From an uncultured Paracoccaceae bacterium (lineage in GTDB: Bacteria > Pseudomonadota > Alphaproteobacteria > Rhodobacterales > Rhodobacteraceae): a stretch of 64,000 bases of DNA. The stretch's first letter is position 1. The number at the start of each line of letters is the position of its first letter. The position numbers and the translations under genes are program-made. This document shows, piece by piece, positions 18,845 through 27,961 of the stretch. The notes below the pieces were generated by a model that ran no database searches, was not told the origin of the DNA, and saw only the letters and a list, made by a program, of their open reading frames with translations. The stretch spans positions 1 through 64,000 of the forward strand of contig CANMQJ010000014.1 of assembly GCA_947500005.1 (NCBI GenBank). The letters are read 5' to 3'.

Positions 18845-18934
18845 ATCCAGCCGCAGGCCGGCCGGTTCGTCCGGTCGTCAGAGGCCAGACAATGGTCCGC
18901 CACACTGCGGAGCGACCTGACCACAGGGGCAACC

Positions 18935-19981
18935 ATGGGACTGTTCATTCTTCGTCGGTTCGGCGTGATGCTGCTGACAGCGTTATGCCTGACCTTCGTG
19001 GTCTTTTTTCTGACCAATCTCTATCCGAACCTCGAAAAGCTCGCCAAGACGCAGGGTAACCAGCGCATGACCGACGAGCAGGTCCAGACCTGGCTCGACA
19101 ATCGCGGTTATACGGATCCGCTGCTGATCAAGTACGGTCGCTGGCTGGGAGTGGTCCCGGGATTCACCAACACGTTGGATGACGGTCAGTTCGTCGGCAG
19201 CTGCGCCCGACCGGGCCTGCCGCGAGAAGATGTGCCAAGTTTCTGCGGCGTACTCCAGGGTGAATGGGGCTATTCCACTGTCTTCAAGGAGGAGGTCGGT
19301 GAAATCGTCGCCAAGCGACTGGGCAATACGGCCTATCTGATGTTCTGGGTCCTGGTCCTGATGGTGCCGACAGCCCTTCTCGTCGGGGTACTGGCCGGAA
19401 TGCGCGAGGGATCGGTGACCGATCGCAGCCTCTCAACCTTCTCGATCATCACGACCGCGACGCCAGAATATGTCTCGGGCGTGATCTTTATAGCAGTCTT
19501 CACCTCTTCTGCGGTCGGGCTCAAATGGTTCAAGGGCACCGCGACCCAGGCGATGGACAACCCGACGTTCGAGAACTTCTTTTTGCCGGTTCTGACCATC
19601 GCCCTCTACGGTATGGGCTATATCGCGCGGATGACGCGCGCCTCGATGACCGAGGTGATGACCGCCCAGTATATCCGAACGGCACGGCTCAAGGGCGTTT
19701 CCTTTCCGAACATCGTCATGAAACATGCGCTGCGGAATGCGCTCATCGCCCCCTTCACCGTCATCATGCTCCAGGTGCCCTGGCTCCTCAATGGCGTGGT
19801 GATCGTCGAGACGCTCTTCAACTACAAGGGCTTTGGCTGGGTCCTCGTGCAGGCGGCGGGAAACAACGACATCCAGCTCCTGCTGGCCGTCTCGGTCGTC
19901 TCGGTCTTCGTGGTTCTGGTGACGCAGCTGATCTCGGATATCGGCTATGTCTACCTCAATCCGCGCATCCGCATTTCGTAA
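18935..19981 (+). CDS. ABC importer permease (DppB/OppB type)
   Basis: Inner-membrane permease of 348 residues. The first helix (LFILRRFGVMLLTALCLTFVVFF) and a large periplasmic loop of about 100 residues precede five more membrane segments. The EAA loop that contacts the ATPase is visible as YIRTARLKGVSFPNIVMKHA followed by LRNALI. The periplasmic loop contains two Cys (SCARPG, SFCGVL) that might form a disulfide. It pairs with the next permease to form the channel. Confidence 0.9.
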   Translation: MGLFILRRFGVMLLTALCLTFVVFFLTNLYPNLEKLAKTQGNQRMTDEQVQTWLDNRGYTDPLLIKYGRWLGVVPGFTNTLDDGQFVGSCARPGLPREDVPSFCGVLQGEWGYSTVFKEEVGEIVAKRLGNTAYLMFWVLVLMVPTALLVGVLAGMREGSVTDRSLSTFSIITTATPEYVSGVIFIAVFTSSAVGLKWFKGTATQAMDNPTFENFFLPVLTIALYGMGYIARMTRASMTEVMTAQYIRTARLKGVSFPNIVMKHALRNALIAPFTVIMLQVPWLLNGVVIVETLFNYKGFGWVLVQAAGNNDIQLLLAVSVVSVFVVLVTQLISDIGYVYLNPRIRIS

Positions 19982-19996
19982 GGGAGGACCCGAGAC

Positions 19997-21460
19997 ATGG
20001 AACCGCTTACCTGGACGGGCTTTGCCTCCTTCCTCAACCCGATCCTGCTGATCGCCATCGCGCTTGTCGTCATCTCCGCGCTGGTCAACATGGTGATTTC
20101 CGTCTTTGCAAGCTCGACCCCACCGCAAGTCAATCCGGACGGGACCATCGCTGCACGCGGCGGGTTGCCCGATCTGATCTCCAACATTCTCCACTGGTCC
20201 TTCCTCGCCGTTGTCGCGCTGGTCATCCTCTATGCCGTGATCGGCATTTTCATGGGACCGGCTGCTGGTATCGTGGGCGCGATGTCCCAACGCTTCCTGC
20301 CGGTCTGGATCGCGCTGGTCCTTCTCTTCAGTGTTTCGATCACCTTCAAGCGTCGGCTTGGCCTCTACGGCAAGCTCTTCGACAGCCCGATCGGCATGAT
20401 AGGCTTCGGCCTTGTCATGTTCTGGGTTTTCACGGGCGTCTTGGGGGCCCTGGACCTGATCGTGACGCACGATCCGCTCAGCCAGGTTTCCGGCATGAAG
20501 AACAAGGTCCCGGGAACGCCTTTGAACGATGCCGAAGCGGGTGAATACGCCTGGTACCTCCTCGGCGGTGACAACCTGGCGCGAGACATCTTCAGCCGCA
20601 TGATCAAAGGCGCCTGGATCGTGGTGCAGATCGCCCCGCTGGCGACGCTGTTCGCCTTCATGGTCGGGGTCACTCTGGGCTTGCCCGCGGGTTACTACGG
20701 GGGTCGGCTGGATACCTTCCTCTCCTTCCTCGCCAACCTCATCCTGGCGTTCCCCGTCATCCTGCTCTTCTACCTGCTGGTGACGCCTGAAATCGTGGCC
20801 ACTGGTGTGCCGAATTACATGGCTGCAGTACTGTTCGTGTTCCCGATAGTCTTTCTGGCAGTGCTCCTGAACTCTCGCTACTACACGCAACCCAGTTTCC
20901 GGACGCCTCTGCTCATCGTGGTTCTGGGCGTGTCGATCTGGCTCTATCTCGCGCTGATCTCGACCGAGGGATACCTGGTCAATAACGGCAAGGTGGCCAT
21001 TCCCGGCTTGCCCGCGATACTCGATCCGTTCGACATCCCGGGTGGCATCCTGGTGGTGTTCGTCTCGGTGGTCTTCGTGAACTCGCCCACCGTCTTCCGG
21101 ATCGTCAGGGGCCTGGCCCTCGACATCAAGACGCGCGACTACGTGGCCGCGGCCCAGACGCGTGGGGAGGGTCCCTGGTACATCATGCTGTGGGAGATCC
21201 TGCCCAATGCGCGCGGGCCGCTGATCGTCGATTTCTGCCTGCGTATCGGCTACACGACCATTCTCCTGGGTACGCTCGGCTTCTTCGGCCTGGGCCTGCC
21301 ACCGGAAAGCCCGGACTGGGGGTCGACGATCAACGAGGGGCGAAAGCTCCTGTCGATCTACCTGCACCCTGCCCTGCCGCCGGCGCTGGCGCTCTTGAGC
21401 CTCGTCCTTGGCCTCAACCTGCTGGCCGATGGTCTGCGCGAGGAAAGCCTCAAGGACTGA
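19997..21460 (+). CDS. ABC importer permease (DppC/OppC type), unusually long
   Basis: Second permease, 487 residues against about 300 for typical DppC. An extra N-terminal section of about 170 residues with several membrane segments (LNPILLIAIALVVISALVNM, WSFLAVVALVILYAVIGIF, FLPVWIALVLLFSVSITF) precedes the standard core that begins near YLLGGDNLARDIFSRMIKGA. Within the core there is a further insertion of roughly 100 residues with its own hydrophobic stretches. The EAA loop is VAAAQTRGEGPWYIMLWEIL, followed by PNARGPLIV. It starts 15 bp after the first permease. Confidence 0.88.
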   Translation: MEPLTWTGFASFLNPILLIAIALVVISALVNMVISVFASSTPPQVNPDGTIAARGGLPDLISNILHWSFLAVVALVILYAVIGIFMGPAAGIVGAMSQRFLPVWIALVLLFSVSITFKRRLGLYGKLFDSPIGMIGFGLVMFWVFTGVLGALDLIVTHDPLSQVSGMKNKVPGTPLNDAEAGEYAWYLLGGDNLARDIFSRMIKGAWIVVQIAPLATLFAFMVGVTLGLPAGYYGGRLDTFLSFLANLILAFPVILLFYLLVTPEIVATGVPNYMAAVLFVFPIVFLAVLLNSRYYTQPSFRTPLLIVVLGVSIWLYLALISTEGYLVNNGKVAIPGLPAILDPFDIPGGILVVFVSVVFVNSPTVFRIVRGLALDIKTRDYVAAAQTRGEGPWYIMLWEILPNARGPLIVDFCLRIGYTTILLGTLGFFGLGLPPESPDWGSTINEGRKLLSIYLHPALPPALALLSLVLGLNLLADGLREESLKD

Positions 21461-21471
21461 TGTGAACGCGG

Positions 21472-21540
21472 CCGGGGGTTCTGCCCCCGGACCCACCGGA
21501 ACATTTTCAAAACGATGAGGGGGATTTTTGGATCCCTCTT
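21472..21540 (+). repeat. Hairpin plus CCGGA-ATTT intergenic element (copy 1)
   Basis: A perfect hairpin CCGGGGG-TTCTG-CCCCCGG (21472-21490) is followed by ACCCACCGGAACATTTTC and an AAAACGATGAGG-like tail, then a second imperfect hairpin (GAGGGGGAT...ATCCCTC). Its layout resembles the element at 33785-33853. It lies in the 98-bp gap between permease and ATPase genes. Confidence 0.4.
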
Positions 21541-21558
21541 CATTCGGGAGACGACAAG

Positions 21559-23646
21559 ATGAGCAAGATCGCCGAGTATGAAGGCCCGATCCTCGAGATC
21601 GACAAGCTATCGATTTCCTTCTTCACCCGGCTGCGCGAGATTCCGGCCGTGATGGATTTCTCGGTCAAGGTGCAACCTGGCGAGGCCGTCGGCCTTGTGG
21701 GCGAATCCGGCTGCGGCAAGTCCACCGTGGCGCTTGGGGTCATGCAGGATCTCGGCAAGAACGGTCGTATCGTCGGGGGCACCATCAAGTTCAAGGGTCG
21801 CGATCTTGCCGAGCTGAGTGCGGACGAGTTGCGCGATATCCGGGGCAACGAAATCGCGATGATCTACCAGGAGCCAATGGCGTCGCTGAACCCGGCGATG
21901 AAGATCGGCAGGCAACTGATGGAAGTTCCGATGATCCACGAAGGGGTCACTGCCGAGGAGGCCCGCAAACGCGCGCTCGAAGTGGTGACGGATGTCCGCC
22001 TGCCCGACCCCGAGAGGATCCTCAACGCCTTTCCTCACCAACTGTCTGGCGGCCAGCAGCAGCGGATCGTGATCGCCATGGCGCTGATGTCCAAGCCAGC
22101 GCTGCTGATCCTGGATGAGCCCACCACGGCGCTTGACGTCACCGTCGAAGCCGCCGTTGTCGAACTGGTCAGGGATCTGGGCAAGAAATACGGCACCTCG
22201 ATGCTGTTCATCAGCCACAACCTCGGGCTGGTTCTGGAAACCTGCGACCGGATCTGCGTGATGTATTCCGGCGAGGCCGTGGAGCGCGGTTCGATCACCG
22301 ACGTGTTCGACGAGATGCAGCACCCCTATACCCAGGCGCTGTTCCGCTCGATCCCGCTGCCGGGGGCGGACAAGAATGCGCGCCCCCTTATCGCCATTCC
22401 GGGGAATTTTCCTCTCCCGCATGAGCGGCCACCGGGCTGCAATTTCGGCCCGCGCTGCGATTACTTCGAGGCGGGGCGTTGCGATGCGCAGGACATCCCG
22501 ATGTTCGACGTGCCCGGCAATGACCGCCACGCGACGCGATGCCTGCGCTTTCAGGAGATCGACTGGAACGCGCCGCTTCAGCTTGCCGATCAGAAGACCA
22601 AGGGCGAGGTGGGCGATGTCGTGCTCCGGATGGACAAGCTCAAGAAATATTACGAGGTCGCGGCGAACGCCCTGTTCGGTGGCGGCGACAAGAAGGTCGT
22701 GAAGGCCAACGAGGAATTGACCTTCGAGGCGCGCGAAAGCGAGACGCTGGCCATCGTGGGCGAGTCCGGTTGCGGCAAGTCGACCTTCGCCAAGGTTTTG
22801 ATGGGGCTCGAGACGGCGACCGAGGGGCAGATATTGCTCGACAACCGAAATATCGAGAACCTGCCCATCGAGAACCGCGATGCGAAGACGGTGGGCGAAA
22901 TTCAGATGGTGTTCCAGAACCCGTTCGACACGCTCAACCCGTCCATGACCGTGGGACGGCAGATCATGCGCGCGCTGGAAATTTTCGGCGTCGGCAAGAA
23001 CGAGGCCGAGCGCAAACAGCGCATGCTGGAGTTGCTCGACCTGGTGAAACTGCCACGCGCCTTCGCAGAACGGATGCCACGTCAGCTCTCGGGCGGTCAG
23101 AAACAGCGTGTGGGCATCGCACGTGCCTTCGCGGGGGATGCGCGCATCGTGGTGGCGGACGAACCCGTCTCGGCCCTCGATGTGTCCGTGCAAGCCGCCG
23201 TGACCGACCTGCTGATGGAGATCCAGCGCAAACACAAGACGACCTTGCTCTTCATCAGTCACGACCTGTCGATCGTGCGCTACCTGTCGGACCGCGTGAT
23301 GGTGATGTATCTGGGTCATGTGGTCGAACTTGGCACGACCGAGCAGGTTTTCAGCCCGCCCTATCACCCCTATACCGAAGCGCTGTTATCTGCCGTTCCC
23401 ATCGCCGACACGAGCGTCAAGAAGAAGCATATCGTGCTCGAGGGCGACATCCCGTCGGCCATGAACCCGCCTTCGGGCTGCCCGTTCCAGACACGTTGCG
23501 GATGGAAATCCAAAGTACCCGGCGATCTGTGCGAACGTGAGGTTCCGCCGATGGTTACGATGGCCGAAGGCCACCAGGTGAAGTGCCACCTCAGCGCCGA
23601 GGATTTCGCCAGCATGGAACCGGTAATCAAGATCGCCGCGGAATAG
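21559..23646 (+). CDS. Fused ABC importer ATPase (DppD-DppF type)
   Basis: Both nucleotide-binding domains of the importer are in one 695-residue chain. Each half has a Walker [10 protein letters not shown], an ABC signature (LSGGQQQRIVIAMAL in the first, LSGGQKQRVGIARAF in the second), a Walker B ([24 protein letters not shown]) and a switch His (SHNLGL, SHDLSI). Each half ends with the oligopeptide-transporter C-terminal Cys cluster (CNFGPRCDYFEAGRC; CPFQTRCGWKSKVPGDLC), which in this family can bind an iron-sulfur cluster. It completes the importer encoded from 17130. Confidence 0.93.
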   Translation: MSKIAEYEGPILEIDKLSISFFTRLREIPAVMDFSVKVQPGEAVGLVGESGCGKSTVALGVMQDLGKNGRIVGGTIKFKGRDLAELSADELRDIRGNEIAMIYQEPMASLNPAMKIGRQLMEVPMIHEGVTAEEARKRALEVVTDVRLPDPERILNAFPHQLSGGQQQRIVIAMALMSKPALLILDEPTTALDVTVEAAVVELVRDLGKKYGTSMLFISHNLGLVLETCDRICVMYSGEAVERGSITDVFDEMQHPYTQALFRSIPLPGADKNARPLIAIPGNFPLPHERPPGCNFGPRCDYFEAGRCDAQDIPMFDVPGNDRHATRCLRFQEIDWNAPLQLADQKTKGEVGDVVLRMDKLKKYYEVAANALFGGGDKKVVKANEELTFEARESETLAIVGESGCGKSTFAKVLMGLETATEGQILLDNRNIENLPIENRDAKTVGEIQMVFQNPFDTLNPSMTVGRQIMRALEIFGVGKNEAERKQRMLELLDLVKLPRAFAERMPRQLSGGQKQRVGIARAFAGDARIVVADEPVSALDVSVQAAVTDLLMEIQRKHKTTLLFISHDLSIVRYLSDRVMVMYLGHVVELGTTEQVFSPPYHPYTEALLSAVPIADTSVKKKHIVLEGDIPSAMNPPSGCPFQTRCGWKSKVPGDLCEREVPPMVTMAEGHQVKCHLSAEDFASMEPVIKIAAE

Positions 23647-23714
23647 CCGAACGGTTCGTGTGACGCGTTCCTTCCCCGCATCCTCTCTGCTAGCGTGCTC
23701 GGGAGGGGATCGTG

Positions 23715-25574
23715 ATGGAACGTCATCTCTGCGCGATACTGGCCGCGGATATCGTCGGCTACAGCCGCCTGATGGAGGCGGATGAAACTGGCGTACTCAC
23801 CCGGCAGAAAGCACATTTGTCCGAGTTCCTCTTGCCCACGATCGAGCGGCATCACGGCCGGATCGTCAAGCTTATGGGCGACGGAATCCTCGTGGAATTC
23901 TCCAGCGCCGTCGAAGCCGTTTCCTGTGCCGTCGAGGTCCAGCGCGAGATGCCGTTGCGCGAGGCCACCCAGCCCGAGGCCAGTCGAATCCAGTATCGCA
24001 TCGGCATCAACCTGGGTGACGTGGTCATCGAGGACGATGATATATTCGGGACCGGCGTAAATATCGCCGCACGCCTCGAACAGGCGGCAGAGCCCGGTGG
24101 AATCTGCATTTCGGGGACGGTCTATGACCAACTCAGCGCCTTGCCCGGCTTGAAGTTCTCCTCCCTCGGAGAGATCGAGGTCAAGAACATCGAGAGGCCG
24201 GTCCGCGCGTACAGCACCATTTTGTCTTCGGACATGACAGCGCCTGTGCCCAGGCCGCGCCGGAGGAGGATCGCTACACTAGTCGGTGGCCTCATCCTCT
24301 TGATGACACTGACGTCAAGCGGCTGGTTCTTTTGGTCGCAACGGGCCGCCGGGCCGAATGCCACGCGTCAGACCTACGGCGAGAGTGTCGACGACCGGCC
24401 CTCTATCGCTGTCCTTCCGTTCACCAACCTCAGCGGAGAGGAACAGGAAGACTATTTCAGCGACGGTATGACCGAGGATCTGATTACGGACCTTTCGAAA
24501 GTCTCCGGCCTGCTCGTTCTCGCACGAAACACGACCTTCGCCTATAAGGACGAACCGACCGATATCCGTCAGGTGGGTCGAGAACTCGGGGTTCACTACG
24601 TGGTCGAAGGCTCCGTCCGCCGCGTCGGAGCGCGCGTCCGCATCAACGCACAGTTGATCGACGCATCCACCGGTGGCCATATCTGGGCGGAGCGCTACGA
24701 CCGCGACATGACGGACGTGCTGGAGCTTCAGGACGAAGTGGTGAAGAAAATCGTGGCTGAACTGGCCATCACTCTGAAGCCTGACGAGGCCGAAAGGCTG
24801 GCCGAACCCAAACAGGTTGATCCCGAAGCCTACGATCTTCTCTTGCGCGGCCTGGAACAGTTTCGGCGGTTCTCGCCGGATACCAACAGGACCGCGCGGG
24901 AGTATTTTGAGCGCGCCCTCTCCATCGATCCCGATTTCGCCCGTGCCGAAGCGGACTTGGCGCTGACCTACGCAATGGACTCAGAACAGCTTTGGACCCA
25001 GGAACCGCATATCGCCTCGCGCAAGGCCCGTACCCATGCCGAGAGGGCGCGGGACCTCGACCCCAATCTTGCCCAGGTCTATTTCGCGTTCAGTCTCGTG
25101 CATCGAAACCTGGGGGACATGGAGGCCTCGATTGCGGCCTCGGAACATGCGGTCGAACTGGACCCCAATTATGCCGACGGTTACGCCACGCTGGCATCAT
25201 CGCTTGCCTATGCAGGCCGCGTGGAAGATTCCTTTGCCGCCATTGAACATGCGGTAAAACTCAATCCGATACGGGCATTCTTCTATGTCTGGATCGAAGG
25301 TCTCGCGCACTACGTGGCAGGCGAGTATGAAAAAGCGGCAGAGCGTTTCGAAAGGGTTTTGCGTGCCAACCCTGAATTCACCGCCGCACACCGCATGCTT
25401 GCGGCAACCTACATCGAACTTGGCCGGGTTGCAGATGCCGAATGGGCCGCACACGAGGTCATGGCGACAGCACCCAATTTTCGTGTGGCGCTGGACGCCC
25501 AGATCACCAATTTCACAGACCCGGAAATCAAAAAACGGTATCTTGCCGCGTTAAGGCAGGCCGGGCTGCCCTGA
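23715..25574 (+). CDS. Class III adenylate cyclase with TolB-like and TPR regions
   Basis: Predicted membrane-anchored signalling protein (619 residues). The N-terminal class III nucleotidyl cyclase domain has metal-binding Asp12 (LAADIVGYSRLM) and Asp56 (KLMGDGILVEF), plus YRIGINLGDVVIEDDDIFG and VNIAARLEQAAEPGGICIS. A single membrane helix follows near residue 195 (LVGGLILLMTLTSSGWFFW). Next comes a FlgO/TolB-like segment (SIAVLPFTNLSGEEQEDYFS), then TPR repeats to the end (DPNLAQVYFAFSLVHRNLGD and others). ATG 23715 has a GGAGGGG site six bases upstream. This architecture is common in rhizobia and roseobacters. Its input signal is unknown. Confidence 0.88.
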   Translation: MERHLCAILAADIVGYSRLMEADETGVLTRQKAHLSEFLLPTIERHHGRIVKLMGDGILVEFSSAVEAVSCAVEVQREMPLREATQPEASRIQYRIGINLGDVVIEDDDIFGTGVNIAARLEQAAEPGGICISGTVYDQLSALPGLKFSSLGEIEVKNIERPVRAYSTILSSDMTAPVPRPRRRRIATLVGGLILLMTLTSSGWFFWSQRAAGPNATRQTYGESVDDRPSIAVLPFTNLSGEEQEDYFSDGMTEDLITDLSKVSGLLVLARNTTFAYKDEPTDIRQVGRELGVHYVVEGSVRRVGARVRINAQLIDASTGGHIWAERYDRDMTDVLELQDEVVKKIVAELAITLKPDEAERLAEPKQVDPEAYDLLLRGLEQFRRFSPDTNRTAREYFERALSIDPDFARAEADLALTYAMDSEQLWTQEPHIASRKARTHAERARDLDPNLAQVYFAFSLVHRNLGDMEASIAASEHAVELDPNYADGYATLASSLAYAGRVEDSFAAIEHAVKLNPIRAFFYVWIEGLAHYVAGEYEKAAERFERVLRANPEFTAAHRMLAATYIELGRVADAEWAAHEVMATAPNFRVALDAQITNFTDPEIKKRYLAALRQAGLP

Positions 25575-25590
25575 CGAACGAATGAGCACC

Positions 25591-26178
25591 CTAGCCGCCC
25601 CAAATCACCTTTACGTAATTCTGCGTTTCGGCATAAGGCGGCACACCACCGTGCCTGCGCACGGCATCGGGGCCTGCGTTGTAAGCCGCCAGCGCCAGGC
25701 GCCATGATTTGAAAAGCTGATACTGGCGGGCAAGATATCGCGCCCCACCGTCGAGATTTTGCGCCGGGTTGAGCGGGTCGACACCAAGGGCACTGGCGGT
25801 GGCCGGCATCAGCTGCGCAAGGCCCAACGCACCCTTGTGCGATTTTGCAACCGGGTTCCACCCGGATTCCTGCTGAACGAGGCGCAGGAAGAGTTCCTCG
25901 GGCACGTTATGTCGCCGCGCCGCGGCCCGCGCCATTGCCAGGTACTCGCCACGATACTTTCCGGCATACCGCTTGATCGTGTTGGCCGCCGCCGATTTGG
26001 GCTTCAGCCGATCCGAGTTTTCATACTGGCTCGCCCCGCGGGTATCGAGAAGCCGCGCCTGTTTCTCGAAGATGTCACGCCGGTTCTTCGTCGAGAACAT
26101 ATCCGCCTGAAGCGGAACGGCCGTCATGCTCAATGACAAGGCCAGCGTCGCGCCCACAATGCCGCGCATGTCCCTCAC
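25591..26178 (-). CDS. Lytic transglycosylase (SLT domain)
   Basis: Peptidoglycan-cleaving enzyme of 195 residues, exported by an N-terminal signal peptide ([19 protein letters not shown]). The SLT/goose-lysozyme-like domain begins [19 protein letters not shown] with the catalytic Glu in QQESGW, followed by [28 protein letters not shown] and [13 protein letters not shown]. It is small for the family and has no LysM or SH3 domain. It is convergent with the cyclase gene and divergent from ssb. Confidence 0.92.
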   Translation of the reverse strand: MRDMRGIVGATLALSLSMTAVPLQADMFSTKNRRDIFEKQARLLDTRGASQYENSDRLKPKSAAANTIKRYAGKYRGEYLAMARAAARRHNVPEELFLRLVQQESGWNPVAKSHKGALGLAQLMPATASALGVDPLNPAQNLDGGARYLARQYQLFKSWRLALAAYNAGPDAVRRHGGVPPYAETQNYVKVIWGG

Positions 26179-26374
26179 ACCTGTTTCACTTGTCCCTCTG
26201 TGAGAGGTTTACCCGAAATTCACCGCCTTTGCAAAGGATGCACCCGAGGTCGGCGCAGTCCCGCGCGTTTGGGTGGTTTTGCCTGCCGGGAAGGGCGTAT
26301 AGGGTCATCGAAACAGACGGGGCCGGATTCGGTTTCCGGCGCATCGCAACGCGACACAAAAAACGGGGGAAGCC

Positions 26375-26869
26375 ATGGCAGGCTCGGTCAACAAAGTCAT
26401 TCTCGTCGGCAATCTCGGCCGCGACCCGGAGGTGCGAAGCTTCCAGAACGGTGGCAAGGTGTGCAACCTGCGCATCGCGACTTCCGAGAACTGGAAGGAC
26501 CGCAATACCGGCGAGCGGCGCGAACGAACCGAGTGGCATTCGGTTGCGATTTTCCAGGAAGGTCTGGTCCGGATCGCGGAGCAATACCTCAAGAAAGGTT
26601 CCAAGGTCTATATCGAGGGCAAGCTGCAGACCCGCAAGTGGCAAGACCAGAGCGGCCAGGATCGCTACACGACCGAGATAGTCCTGCAGGGCTTCGACGG
26701 CGTCTTGACCATGCTGGACGGCCGCGGGGGTGAAGGCGGCGGCCAGGGCGGTGGTTATGGCGGCGGCGGATATGATCGCGGCGGCCCCCAGGGGGATCCA
26801 TATGGCGGAGACCGCGGCGGCCCGGCCCCCGCATCGGGCGGTATCGACGACGACGAGATCCCGTTCTGA
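26375..26869 (+). CDS. ssb: Single-stranded DNA-binding protein
   Basis: Replication and repair protein of 164 residues that coats single-stranded DNA as a tetramer. The OB fold begins [19 protein letters not shown] and contains [13 protein letters not shown] and [19 protein letters not shown] Gly-rich, Tyr-containing disordered linker follows, then the acidic tail DDDEIPF that recruits repair partners. No LexA-type box was recognised in the 195 bp upstream region shared with the lytic transglycosylase. Confidence 0.97.
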   Translation: MAGSVNKVILVGNLGRDPEVRSFQNGGKVCNLRIATSENWKDRNTGERRERTEWHSVAIFQEGLVRIAEQYLKKGSKVYIEGKLQTRKWQDQSGQDRYTTEIVLQGFDGVLTMLDGRGGEGGGQGGGYGGGGYDRGGPQGDPYGGDRGGPAPASGGIDDDEIPF

Positions 26870-26887
26870 TCCTGAAAGGATGAAGTG

Positions 26888-27958
26888 ATGACATGGTCCT
26901 TCTCGCTGGGTCGCCTCTTGGGATCCGAACTGCGGGTCCATGTCACCTTCTTCCTGCTTCTGGCCTGGGTAGGGTTCGCCGCCTATGCCGAGGGCGGCCC
27001 GGCAGCGGCGCTGGATAACGTCCTGTTCATCTGCGCCCTGTTCGCCTGTGTCGTCGCGCATGAATTCGGCCATGCGCTGATGGCACGACGCTACGGAATC
27101 AAAACGCCCGATATCACCCTTTTGCCCATCGGTGGACTGGCCCGACTGGAACGGATGCCAGAGAGTCCGAAACGCGAGATCGCTGTCGCTCTGGCGGGCC
27201 CGGCCGTGAACGTGGTGATCTGGGCCGTTCTGGTGGCGCTTGGCGCGCGCACGGATGTGCAGACCCTGATCGCGGTCGATGGCACAGGGCCGGGCTTCTT
27301 GGGCCGGCTGGCGATGGTCAACCTCTTTTTGGCCGTGTTCAACCTGATCCCCGCGTTCCCGATGGATGGCGGCCGCGTTTTTCGGGCCCTGCTCTGCTTC
27401 TGGATGGATCGCGTCACGGCGACGCGATATGCCGCCTATGCCGGTCAGGCGGTGGCAGTGATCCTTGGATTTATGGGACTTTCCGGTGGGAACCCGGTTC
27501 TGGTGCTGATCGCCGTTTTCGTCTTCATTGCGGCAAACGCCGAAAGCCAGGAGGTCGCGATGCGGGCGGTGACACGCCGACTGATGGCCCGCGAGGCGAT
27601 GATCACCAGTTTCGAGACCTTGTCACCCGAGGATACGCTCGGCACGGCGGCACAGGCGGTGATCCGAACCACTCAGCACGAGTTTCCGGTCATCGAACAT
27701 GATGGCTCCCTGCTTGGCTTCGTGACCCGAGCCAAACTGTTCGCCGCGCTCGCGCAGGAGCATCCGCGCTCGGAACCGGCGACCTCGGTGATGGACCCCG
27801 ATATCCCCCGCGTTGCCCTCGCAAGCGGGCTCGAAGCCGTGCTTGACCTGCTGCACAAGGGCGCTCCGGCCGTCGCGGTCTGTGCCGAGAACGGGGCGAT
27901 GCTGGGCTATATCACGCGGGAGAACGTGGGCGAGCTGATGGTGATCCGGGGTCGGTGA
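26888..27958 (+). CDS. Site-2-protease-like (M50) membrane zinc metallopeptidase with CBS domains
   Basis: Intramembrane metalloprotease of 356 residues. The zinc motif HEFGH (His58, Glu59, His62) lies in VVAHEFGHALMARRYG; the third ligand is in NLIPAFPMDGGRVFRAL. Five to six membrane helices precede a cytoplasmic pair of CBS domains (from about residue 235 to the end) that may sense an adenine nucleotide. ATG 26888 is preferred to GTG 26885 because of the AAAGGA site. It follows ssb by 18 bp. Its substrate is unknown; relatives release membrane-bound transcription factors or process small membrane proteins. Confidence 0.9.
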   Translation: MTWSFSLGRLLGSELRVHVTFFLLLAWVGFAAYAEGGPAAALDNVLFICALFACVVAHEFGHALMARRYGIKTPDITLLPIGGLARLERMPESPKREIAVALAGPAVNVVIWAVLVALGARTDVQTLIAVDGTGPGFLGRLAMVNLFLAVFNLIPAFPMDGGRVFRALLCFWMDRVTATRYAAYAGQAVAVILGFMGLSGGNPVLVLIAVFVFIAANAESQEVAMRAVTRRLMAREAMITSFETLSPEDTLGTAAQAVIRTTQHEFPVIEHDGSLLGFVTRAKLFAALAQEHPRSEPATSVMDPDIPRVALASGLEAVLDLLHKGAPAVAVCAENGAMLGYITRENVGELMVIRGR

Positions 27959-27961
27959 GCG

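Noticed and set aside
19433..21496. A 687-codon minus-strand ORF
   Set aside because: Antisense to two permease genes; its composition is very rich in Arg, His, Asp and Gln, the usual sign of a shadow frame.
21607..23367. A 586-codon minus-strand ORF
   Set aside because: Antisense to the fused ATPase gene, which has all expected motifs.
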